From Tolypothrix brevis GSE-NOS-MK-07-07A (GTDB taxonomy: Bacteria > Cyanobacteriota > Cyanobacteriia > Cyanobacteriales > Nostocaceae): a stretch of DNA of 64,000 nt. The first letter of the stretch is position 1, and every line of letters begins with the position of its first letter. Shown here one piece after another: positions 8,207 through 16,800 of this stretch. The position numbers and the translations under genes are program-made. Location: the NCBI GenBank assembly GCA_019358985.1, contig JAHHIJ010000014.1:1-64000 (forward strand), in the 5' to 3' direction. The notes below the pieces were generated by a model. That model searched no databases, was not told the DNA's origin, and saw only the letters and a program-made list of their open reading frames with translations.

Positions 8207-10187
8207 AGACAACTCCACGGGAACTGGCGCTTGCCCAAGCCCGCACTCTTTGTAACCGCCTCAGAATCCGGTTAGCTAGTTCGACTCCCATAACGGGCTT
8301 ACACAGATAATCATCAGCACCGACAGTAAACGCTTGATTTTGGCTAGCGGAGTCTGTTAGCACACTTAGAAATAATACTGGTAACTTCTGCCAATGAGGG
8401 TCACTGCGGAGAATCTGGCAGAGTTCAAATCCATTGATTTGTGGCATATTCACGTCTAAGACTAGCGCATCGGGAGTGACTGCTTGCAGTACTGTCCAAA
8501 ATTGCAGCGGATCAGCCAGGGTTGTCACCTTAAATCCCCAAGGTTTAAGCAAGGTGGGGAGAGTGCGTAACCAATCTTGATCATCATCCAGGATCATCAC
8601 CTTGTTGGGAATATCGGGATCTCGTAACAAATTGACTACGGCATCAATCACTTGCTCCGGTGGAGTCGGTGCTGCCAAAAAAAGTTTTCCACCCCGTCGC
8701 ATGGTTTCCAAGCGATCGCTCAATTCACCGCCATCGCCCATGACGACAATTGGCAAGTCGGGGTAACGGTGTGCGAATGTCTGCAATGTTTCCCAAAAGT
8801 TCCTTACCTGGGAGATAAACTGATCAGTCACTTCCGACTCCGATGGAATTTCGGGCAACCGCAACAGGATGACATCGGGATCTTGACCTAAACCATCCAA
8901 GACAGACTCGCTTGTGAGCAAGGCTTTAGCCACATTTGGTGATTTCGCAATCTCAATGCGAATTCCCCGACTTGCCGCCACAGTCACTAGGGACTGGTTG
9001 AACTCAGTGTCCAAACTCACGATGAGCAACAGCGGTGACTGCCCATTGGGAATTTGGGACATCTGGATCAGTGTGGTATGATCAATGTCTTGCTGGAGAG
9101 CCATCACCAGAGTTTTCATTAGCGGCGCATGTTTCGGTTGCAGCGGCTCTCCACCACCCAACCAATACTCCAATTGCCGTGCGGTGTGCATTGTCTTGGT
9201 TAGCCCAAAGATTCCCAGAGTACCCGCCAGTTTGTGAGCCACCTGTTGCGCCTGTGCTTGTTGTGGGGGTTTGAGTTGATTGGTTTGTAAGTCTTTGACG
9301 GCTTGTAACAAAATGGTCATCTGGTCGAGGCTTTTCGATTTAGTCGTTGTCCAAGTCTCGTTCAGAAAAGCAAGGTATTGTTGTTGGGTGTCGGGAGGAT
9401 TATGCTTTGGGGAATCGCTGAACGCTTCTACTTTTATAGATGCAGCTATTCCAGAGGAACCCGCAGAATTATTTGCAGAGTGTGTAAAAGAGCGAACAAT
9501 TGATTCTTCCGTATCTAGTGCTTTCAGATAGTAGCCCCGTCCATGCATAGTGGCGATGAAATCCTGGCTAGCACCGGCAGCAACCAGCTTTTGTCGCACC
9601 CGACGGATGTGGGAACGTACCGTTGCCTCGGATGGAAAATCTTCCGAAGACCATAATCTGTCTAGAAGTTCTTCAGCGCTAAACACATGCTGGCAGTCCC
9701 GCAGCAGTAGTTCTAGCAAATCATATTCCATCGTTGTCAGGTTCAGGGGACGACCATTATAGGTGACTTCACAAGTACTAGGGTTGAGGAGTAAATCACC
9801 CCAGGTCAGCAGGGGAAAAGGATTGGTACTGCCTCGCCTCAGTAATGCCCGAATCCTGGCGATCAGTTCTACGGGATCGAAGGGTTTAACCACATAGTCA
9901 TCTGCCCCTGCATCCAATCCTTGCACTTTGGCGGTAATAGTATCTTGAGCCGTGAGTAATAGAATGGGGGTGATGTATCTCTCTGTGCGAAAACGCTTGC
10001 ATAAACTGATACCATCCAACTTCGGCAGCATGATATCTAGTACAATCAGGTCATACTCAAAGGTGGAGCCATAAGTCCAACCCATTTCCCCATCCTTGAC
10101 AGTATCTACAACATAGTGATGGGTTGCCAGATTCCTGGTCAGGACTTTAATTAATACGTCATCATCTTCCACAAGCAAGATTTTCAT
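8205..10187 (-). CDS. Multi-domain response regulator: REC-wHTH-HPt-pseudoREC-REC
   Basis: A 660-residue regulator. REC-1 has the acidic pair near residues 8-9, phospho-acceptor Asp51 ([11 protein letters not shown]) and VVKPFDP. An OmpR/PhoB-type winged helix follows (TWGDLLLNPSTCEV to GRGYYLKAL, about 125-225). An HPt domain has the HKLAGTLGIFG motif near residue 310. A degenerate receiver (about 385-500) lacks the aspartate (DVILLRLPEIPSE). A C-terminal REC has VMILDDDQDW, acceptor ALVLDVNMPQ and CKPV. An output domain, phosphotransfer domain and two active receivers in one chain imply internal phosphorelay control of DNA binding. The gene is transcribed alone. The truncated regulator at 43900 has the same order. 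Confidence 0.9.
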   Translation of the reverse strand: MKILLVEDDDVLIKVLTRNLATHHYVVDTVKDGEMGWTYGSTFEYDLIVLDIMLPKLDGISLCKRFRTERYITPILLLTAQDTITAKVQGLDAGADDYVVKPFDPVELIARIRALLRRGSTNPFPLLTWGDLLLNPSTCEVTYNGRPLNLTTMEYDLLELLLRDCQHVFSAEELLDRLWSSEDFPSEATVRSHIRRVRQKLVAAGASQDFIATMHGRGYYLKALDTEESIVRSFTHSANNSAGSSGIAASIKVEAFSDSPKHNPPDTQQQYLAFLNETWTTTKSKSLDQMTILLQAVKDLQTNQLKPPQQAQAQQVAHKLAGTLGIFGLTKTMHTARQLEYWLGGGEPLQPKHAPLMKTLVMALQQDIDHTTLIQMSQIPNGQSPLLLIVSLDTEFNQSLVTVAASRGIRIEIAKSPNVAKALLTSESVLDGLGQDPDVILLRLPEIPSESEVTDQFISQVRNFWETLQTFAHRYPDLPIVVMGDGGELSDRLETMRRGGKLFLAAPTPPEQVIDAVVNLLRDPDIPNKVMILDDDQDWLRTLPTLLKPWGFKVTTLADPLQFWTVLQAVTPDALVLDVNMPQINGFELCQILRSDPHWQKLPVLFLSVLTDSASQNQAFTVGADDYLCKPVMGVELANRILRRLQRVRAWASASSRGVV

Positions 10188-10583
10188 CGTTGATAAAATA
10201 AGTGCTTTTTACGACTTTATTGTATTGAAGATATAAATGGCGATCGCCCCTTGGGAAAACTTTGCGATTTACTGACACTCTTGACTCGCCACCCAGCGTC
10301 TACGCTATTTATCAAAGGATAATTGATCAAAGCCGGAAACGACATATTTTCCTAAATTGTTATGCAAAACTTTAAAAGATAATTAGGGATTTACCTTTAA
10401 AATAAAGGCTTTCAGGCAGTTATAATCTTGATTATATTCCAAAGACTCAAAAATTAAGATTAAAAGCTAATTTTCTTGTCCAGCCAGGAATCTAAGCTAT
10501 TTTATCGACATTTTTAGCATAATTACTTTTGACTTTTGACTTCCGCCTTGCGGTACTAGTTTCCTATTCTCTCTTCACTACTT
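10188..10583. other. Intergenic, probable promoter region of the response regulator
   Basis: About 400 A/T-rich bases upstream of the divergent response regulator hold no coding region I can support. It includes one GCGATCGC (HIP1) site and a TTTTGACTTTTGACTT short repeat near 10530. Confidence 0.5.
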
Positions 10584-10676
10584 ATGAGTAAATATGCCTG
10601 GATTCGTCAGCAAAGTTCCGAAGATTGCGCTGCTGCTAGTTTAGCGATCGTTTTAAATCTATTTTTTTATCTCTAA
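10584..10676 (+). pseudogene. 5' remnant of a C39-peptidase ABC exporter gene
   Basis: A 30-codon frame begins MSKYAWIRQQSSEDCAAASL. This matches the start of C39 peptidase domains of bacteriocin or peptide exporters, where a D/E-C-G/A-A-A-x-L segment holds the catalytic cysteine (Cys15 here). After AIVLNL the frame loses similarity and stops at 10674. Homologous exporters run to 700-1,000 residues, so this is a truncated remnant. It abuts, head to head and truncated, the remnant on the other strand (10636-10791). Confidence 0.55.
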
Positions 10677-10791
10677 GAAAATCGACGTTAATTTTCCCTT
10701 CATTTAAGCCCCAGATGATAATCTCATCGTCATGTTCTTTTAGAGCAGGCAAGATTTTTTCTCCGGCTGGACTTACTACTAGAATTCTCAT
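10636..10791 (-). pseudogene. 5' remnant of an unidentified gene
   Basis: A 51-codon minus-strand frame starts MRILVVSPAGEKILPALKEH and then reads DDEIIIWGLN. The opening MRILVVSP with a later EIIIWG looks like the first strand-helix-strand of a Rossmann-type domain, perhaps a formyltransferase-like or ATP-grasp enzyme, but I cannot choose. It ends in sequence overlapping the C39 remnant, so the two genes were probably both truncated and joined by one deletion. Confidence 0.35.
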
Positions 10792-10918
10792 ATTATTTAT
10801 ATTCCAAGAATATTTTATCCCATCTTCCGCACTTCAAAATGTATTATTTAGTGTTGCAAACCCTAATTACTAAGAATGCTCATGCGCTCAAGCATTAATA
10901 CTAACGTCTAAACAAAAG

Positions 10919-10942
10919 TAAGTAATTTACCGGACATGATAT
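10919..10942. repeat. End fragment of a family A MITE
   Basis: GTAAGTAATTTACCGGACATGATAT matches, reverse-complemented, the end at 32291-32315 (TATCATGTCC then GGTAAATTACTTAC). Only this end is present here. Confidence 0.65.
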
Positions 10943-11012
10943 GAGTGGGAATCTGAGACTGCGATCGCCTCAATTATGTTCAACTTCACTATTTATAGGG
11001 AATCCTACTAGA

Positions 11013-11034
11013 AGCAGCCAGTGTGGCTGCTTTT
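11013..11034 (+). terminator. Hairpin with T tract in the leader of the sensor kinase gene
   Basis: AGCAGCCA and TGGCTGCT form an 8-bp stem around GTG, followed by TTTT. It lies 31 bases before the kinase ATG. It could end transcription coming from upstream or act as an attenuator. A perfect 11-bp inverted repeat (CATGATATGAG at 10935, CTCATATCATG at 11057) encloses it and includes the start codon. Confidence 0.45.
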
Positions 11035-11064
11035 AACAAACATCCTGTTCACTAGGCTCATATC

Positions 11065-13143
11065 ATGCTGAAGTACCTCAAATTCCGGCAACCTCAAGAT
11101 CAGACAAATTCCCACAACCAGATCAATGGTATGGCAAAGCAATTTCTCAGTCTTTTTCTGCCCTTAACGGCATTGGTAGGCACAGGGTTGTTCACCTTTT
11201 ATCAGATTCAGACCAACGTGATCCGGGGTGAAATTGCCAGTACTGAGCGCCGTGAAGTAGATGTAAAAGCAACATTATTTGCAAACCACTTTAGCTCGAT
11301 TCGGGCTGACCTGATGGTGTTGGCAAAGCAGCATGAACTGCGAGTTATTCTTGATCCGGCAAGTAATCAAGAAACTATAAGAGAGTTTCGATCATCTCTG
11401 GCAGAAGAGTATCTGGTTGTGTCTCAACAGAAACAGCAGTATGACCAGATTCGCTTTTTAGACAATAGTGGGCAGGAAGTGGTGCGAGTCAACTTTAATC
11501 AAGGTCAGCCCAGTATTATACCAGATGAACGGTTACAAAATCAGTCCCAGCGCTACTGGTTTAAAGATACTCTCGCGTTGCCAGATGGTGAGATTTTCAT
11601 CTCACCATTGGACTTGAACATCGATTTCGGCAAGATTCAGCAACCCCTGAAACCGATGATCCGCTTTGGAACGCCTGTATTTGATGCCCAGGGACGTAAG
11701 CGTGGGATGGTTGTACTCAACTACCTGGCTGAAGCGTTTCTGAAAAACTTATCCCAAGAGAACTCGCAATCTTCTGGGGATATGTTGCTGCTGAATGCTC
11801 AAGGGTATTGGCTCAAAGGAACAAAGCCGGAAGACGAGTGGGGCTTTATGTATGACGATCGCCGCGATCGCACTTTTGCCAAAGCGTTTCCGCAAACATG
11901 GCAGCAAATTCTTAAGCAAAAAAACGGGCAATTTCACACCAATGAAGGACTATACACCTTTACCACGATTTATCCATTAATGGACATTCAAAAAGCACGT
12001 TCGAGTACGGGTTCGACTCGTGCCTTCGGATCTAGTCAAGCTGAAGTGGCTGCTGAGTCCTACTCCTGGAAGCTGGTTTCTCACGTCCCAATGGTGGTGG
12101 TTCTAACTCAGCGTTCCCAGGCAATCCGCAACCAAATGCTGCTCCTCTTCCTTGGACTCACAGGATTAATTGCGATCGGCTCCTGGCTTTTCGTGCAAGC
12201 CAGAATCAAGGGGATTCAAAGCGAACAGGAGGCAAAAGGGTTAGAGCAAAACCTTCAGGACGTGCATCGCAATCAGGCACAATTGGTGCAGACCGAAAAA
12301 ATGGTCAGCCTTGGTCAACTGGTTGCCGGAATTGCTCACGAAATTAATAATCCCGTTAATTTTATTCACGGCAACCTCAGTCACACCGATGAATATACTC
12401 AGAATCTACTGAACTTAATTCAGCTTTACCAAAAACACTATCCCAATCCAGCCTCTGAAATTCAAGCCGAAACAGAGGTAGTTGACTTAGCGTTTGTGCA
12501 AGAAGATTTACCCAAATTACTGGCATCCATGAGGATGGGAGCCAATCGCATTCGTCAAATTGTGCTGTCGGTTCGCAACTTTTCGCGGTTTGATGAAGCT
12601 GACTGCAAAGAGGTTGACATTCATGAGGGACTTGAAAGTACGCTGCTGATTTTGCAACACCGCTTGAAAGTCAGCCCTAGTCGTCCAGCGGTTGAGATCA
12701 TTAGAGCCTACGGCAACTTACCCCCCGTAGAATGCTATCCGGGGCAACTGAATCAGGTATTTATGAATATTTTGGCGAATGCAATTGATGCACTAGAAGA
12801 TTGTAACGCTAAGAGAACCTATGAAGAAATACAACGCAACCCCAGCAAAATTACCATTCGTACCTCTGCAATTGATTCAAACTGCGTAGAAATTGCGATC
12901 GCTGACAACGGTTCTGGTATGCCTAAACATATTCAAGAAAAGATTTTCGACCCCTTCTTCACAACGAAGCCAATCGGAAAAGGAACGGGAATAGGAATGT
13001 CTATTAGCTACCAAGTCGTGGCTGAGAAACATGGTGGTAAGCTGAAATGTTTTTCAACAGATGGAGAAGGAACAGAGTTTGTGATTCAACTTCCTGTCCA
13101 GCAACAAGTCGTGGTGCAGTCTAAGAAGCCCGTTGCAGCGTAG
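11065..13143 (+). CDS. Membrane sensor histidine kinase with extracytoplasmic Cache-like domain
   Basis: A 692-residue kinase. One membrane helix lies at about 27-48 and a second at about 359-379. Between them is a roughly 300-residue extracytoplasmic sensor of the dCache type (QQYDQIRFLDNSGQEVVRVN and later GMVVLNYLAEAFL). The transmitter has a HisKA H-box GIAHEINNPVNF with His425, N-box FMNILANAIDALE, G1 IADNGSGMP and G2 GKGTGIGMSIS. It has no receiver or HAMP domain that I can identify. The ligand is unknown. A convergent CheY-like gene starts 5 bases after its stop and could be its partner, but the opposite orientation argues against co-transcription. The start is the first ATG; no strong ribosome binding site is seen. 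Confidence 0.9.
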   Translation: MLKYLKFRQPQDQTNSHNQINGMAKQFLSLFLPLTALVGTGLFTFYQIQTNVIRGEIASTERREVDVKATLFANHFSSIRADLMVLAKQHELRVILDPASNQETIREFRSSLAEEYLVVSQQKQQYDQIRFLDNSGQEVVRVNFNQGQPSIIPDERLQNQSQRYWFKDTLALPDGEIFISPLDLNIDFGKIQQPLKPMIRFGTPVFDAQGRKRGMVVLNYLAEAFLKNLSQENSQSSGDMLLLNAQGYWLKGTKPEDEWGFMYDDRRDRTFAKAFPQTWQQILKQKNGQFHTNEGLYTFTTIYPLMDIQKARSSTGSTRAFGSSQAEVAAESYSWKLVSHVPMVVVLTQRSQAIRNQMLLLFLGLTGLIAIGSWLFVQARIKGIQSEQEAKGLEQNLQDVHRNQAQLVQTEKMVSLGQLVAGIAHEINNPVNFIHGNLSHTDEYTQNLLNLIQLYQKHYPNPASEIQAETEVVDLAFVQEDLPKLLASMRMGANRIRQIVLSVRNFSRFDEADCKEVDIHEGLESTLLILQHRLKVSPSRPAVEIIRAYGNLPPVECYPGQLNQVFMNILANAIDALEDCNAKRTYEEIQRNPSKITIRTSAIDSNCVEIAIADNGSGMPKHIQEKIFDPFFTTKPIGKGTGIGMSISYQVVAEKHGGKLKCFSTDGEGTEFVIQLPVQQQVVVQSKKPVAA

Positions 13144-13148
13144 TTCAA

Positions 13149-13520
13149 CTACCAATGGAGAATTCTGGCAATTTGCTCCGGTAGATCCAGGGAGTTAAAG
13201 GGTTTAGTAATTACACCACTAACTCCCAAATCATTAAATTGACGCTTTTCTGCCGTTTGTGCTTTGGCAGTTAAGAAAATAACCGGAATTCGTTCTGTTT
13301 CAGAATGGGACTGGAGTTCTTTAAAAGTAGCAATACCATCCATATCTGGCATCATTACATCCAACAAAATCATATCTGGTTTTTCGGTTTGTGCCGTCTG
13401 GATGCCTTCCGAACCAGAACTGGCAGTGAACACTTCCCAACCTGCCGCCATTTTGATGCCAAACTGCACAACGGTTTGAATGGTTTCTTCGTCATCAATA
13501 ATTAAAATCCGCTTATACAT
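13149..13520 (-). CDS. Single-domain response regulator (CheY-like)
   Basis: A 123-residue stand-alone receiver. The acidic pair is Asp9/Asp10 (LIIDDEE), the phospho-acceptor is Asp54 (MILLDVMMPDMDG), the conserved Thr is Thr84 (IFLTAK) and the Lys is Lys106 (VITKPFN). No output domain follows, so it must act by phosphotransfer or protein contact. Its stop lies 5 bases from the stop of the sensor kinase on the other strand. Such tail-to-tail arrangement fits a functional partner but does not prove it. Confidence 0.9.
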   Translation of the reverse strand: MYKRILIIDDEETIQTVVQFGIKMAAGWEVFTASSGSEGIQTAQTEKPDMILLDVMMPDMDGIATFKELQSHSETERIPVIFLTAKAQTAEKRQFNDLGVSGVITKPFNSLDLPEQIARILHW

Positions 13521-13836
13521 AGAACCTAATCATCGCATTCAAGGTTGTGTGGAGCAACAACTTGAGGAAAAATCCAGCTTGTTTGAACGCCTACAACAAA
13601 CTTTATTTAAGAAAGTTGTAGATTTGCCTTTCTTTGGCGTGCCGAATGATATTGCTGTAACTGTGCATAGTATCAAGAATATTCCACAAATGCGATCGCT
13701 TTTGAAAATTTGGGTATTTCAGCCATGAAAGAACACTTACATACTTGATTGCTTTTGTCAATACATAAATTCTAAATATAAAATAAAGCCATTATTATTA
13801 CCTTTTCGGTACTTTAGTTGTACGGAGACTAGATTA
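13521..13836. other. Intergenic with a possible coding remnant
   Basis: The plus-strand frame running to 13728 contains SLFERLQQTLFKKVVDLPFF and VPNDIAVTVHSIKN, which reads like protein but matches no family I know and overlaps the start of the CheY-like gene. I treat it as unassigned, possibly decayed. The rest is A/T rich and probably carries the promoter of the caspase-like gene. Confidence 0.4.
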
Positions 13837-16800
13837 ATGTCCAAACATACTTTCAATCGTAATTTCGCTATTATTATCGGCATTAATAATTATCAAAATG
13901 GTATTAGAGAGTTAAAAACCGCAGTTCCAGATGCTCTGAAATTAGCTGAAATTATTCAAAAGCAACATGAGACTCTAAAACCGCAATATCAGGCACAAAA
14001 TAGGTATAAAGTCCAATTATTTTTAAATCAACGTGCTAACCTCAGCCAGCTAAAGCAATTAATTGCCGACTTCCAAAAAGGACAAATATCTCTTGACAAC
14101 GAAAAAGTGACGGTTACTGAAAGCGATCGCATCCTATTCTACTTTGCTGGACATGGTATTGCTCTAGATGCTTTGGAAAATCAAGAGGGACCAGCAGGAT
14201 ACCTGATTCCTCAAGATGCTACATCAGGGGATAGCAATACTTACTTACCGATGCAGGAGTTACATGACGCGCTCAATACCCTCCCTTGTCGGCATATGTT
14301 AGCAATTCTCGATTGTTGCTTTGCTGGTGCTTTCCGTTGGGCAAGTCTCAAGCGAGAGGCTGTACGCAAAGTTAAAGTCTATAAAGAACGCTACGATCGC
14401 TTTATCAGTGATGCAGCTTGGCAAGTAATTACGAGTGCAGCTGACGATCAAAAAGCCTTAGATTCTTTGGGAACAAGAGGAATCGTCACAGACGGGAACG
14501 AAGAACATTCTCCCTTTGCCAAAGCTCTGTTTGATGCTTTACTTGGGAAAGGTGCAGATTTAAATCAAGATGGGATTATTACCGCAACTGAGATTTACTC
14601 ATATTTGCGGGATCAAGTAGAAATCCTCACAGAAGCGCACTACCAGCGACAAACACCTAGTCTGTGTCCACTGAGAAAACATGATAAAGGGGAATTTATC
14701 TTTCTCTCCCCTAAGTTTGACCGAGATAAGTTGGAAGATGCACCAAAACTAGACGAAAAAAATAATCCCTATCGAGGATTATCGTCCTATGATGAAAAAG
14801 ACAGTAATTTGTTTTTTGGTAGAGAAGAACAAATTAAAAAGCTTTACCAGAAAGTAGTTGATAACAAGCAACAATTAACATTAGTGTTGGGTGCTTCGGG
14901 AACGGGTAAATCTAGTTTGGTAAAAGCTGGACTTATTCCTAAACTAAGGGATGATAAAACTTGGCGTATCCTACCCCCTTTTCGACCAGGGGAGTCTCCT
15001 TTGAAGTCATTGAATAACGTACTAGAATCGGTTAAGCAGCTTTCGATCCCCAGTTCCCCTGAAGTAACATCTTCCCGTTTCTTCACCCCAGCCGAAGAAA
15101 GCTTGGGAAATTGGTTCAAGAATAATCCTCAAGCAAAGCTACTGGTGGTTATCGATCAGTTTGAAGAATTGATAACTTTATCTAAGAGTGAAGAAGCAGA
15201 GAAATTTCAGACATTTATTAAAAATTCACTTGCTAAATATCCTAACAACATCCATGTAGTTATTACCTTGCGACTCGATTTTGAAGCGCAGTTTCAAACC
15301 TCGGTACTCAAAGACTTTTGGAATCATGATGCTCGGTTTGTTGTTCCACCAATGAGCCAAAATGAATTCCGGGAAGCAATTGAAAAACCTGCATCAGAAA
15401 AAGTTGTATATTTTGACCCTCCTAGCTTAGTGGACGAACTGATTAACGAAGTCGTACAAATGCCGGGAGCTTTACCTTTGCTTTCTTTTACCCTGAGTGA
15501 ATTGTACCTGAAGTATTTAGGCGATCGCACCAGAGATAACCGCGCTTTAACCAAAGATGATTACGAAAAGTTGGGGAGAGTCGTTGGTTCTATAACCAAA
15601 CGTGCTAACCAGGAGTATGAGAAATTAGTTGCAAAAGACTCCAAATATAAAGATACGGTGCGTCGGGTAATGTTGCGGATGATTTCGTTGCAGGGAGGTG
15701 AATTAGCAAGGAGACAAGTGCCTAAATCGGAACTGGTGTATTTAAATAGGGAAGAAAGCGATCGCGTGCAAACAGTCATCAAACGCTTTTCTGAAGCCCG
15801 TTTAATCGTTGAAGGCTCTAATCCTCAAGGTGAACCCTATGTAGAGCCAGCCCATGATGCTTTAGTCCAGGGTTGGGATAAGTTACTTACTTGGAAAAAA
15901 GAAGAGGAGGAAAATTTAATTTTACAACGGCGACTGACACCAGCTGCCGAAGAATGGAAAAGCGTCACAAGCAAGTTACAGCCATCAGGTTTGCAAACAA
16001 AGATTGATTGGTTGGATCGCAGATTATACAGCATCGAAAACTTATTTAATAAAGTCAATGCTCGGCTGATTAGTCGATGGCAAAAAACACAAAATCAGCA
16101 CAAAAGTTCGATAGACAAACCCGTAGAGTTTCTTTGGAATGGCAATCCTTATCTTGATGTATTAAATCAAGAACTCCAGTCCAATAACAATTGGTTTAAC
16201 CAGTTAGAAGCGGAATTTGTCCAACAAAGTGTTTTACAAAAACGCCGAAATATAAGTTGGCGATCGCGGATTGCGATCGCAGTTATGCTGGGCTTAAGCG
16301 GGTTAACTATCTGGTCATTGATAAATCTTAGGCAATCAACGATAAATCAAATGCTGACTAATACTGAGTCCGCAGATGGTAACTTGCGTTCAAATCAATT
16401 AATTTTAGATGCCTTGGTCGATAGCTTATCGGCTGGAGAATCCCTTAAAAATCAGTGGCTATTGAAACTACCACCACCAAAACAAAATGAACAAACTCAA
16501 GTAATTAGAACTTTGCGAAAGGCAGTTTATACAGTCCGAGAATATAACAAACAAGAAGGGTTTCCCAGTGGGGTTCAAAGTATTTTTTGGGAAAAAGACG
16601 GTAGGTTACTAGTCGTTAGTACTGAAAATGATGGCACTGTCCGAGTATGGGACAAACAAGCTAAAAAGTTAGCTGAGTTACCAGGAAATCAATACACAGT
16701 TACACAGGTAATTTTTAGTCCAAATGGTAGCCAACTCGCTATTGGCACAAACAAGGGTGCTATCCTGTTTTGGGATTGGGAAAATCAACCACAGGCGACA

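Noticed and set aside
8035-8238. 67-codon minus-strand frame as a gene
   Set aside because: It overlaps the response regulator end in another frame and lies inside inverted repeats; no motif recognised.
12000-12060. Possible repeat insertion in the sensor kinase (SSTGSTRAFGSS)
   Set aside because: Relatives of such kinases commonly have a similar SSTGS-x-AF segment, so it is probably native despite partial palindromy.
13480-13728. 82-codon frame as a gene
   Set aside because: It overlaps the start of the CheY-like gene and matches no family. I mention it only as a possible remnant.
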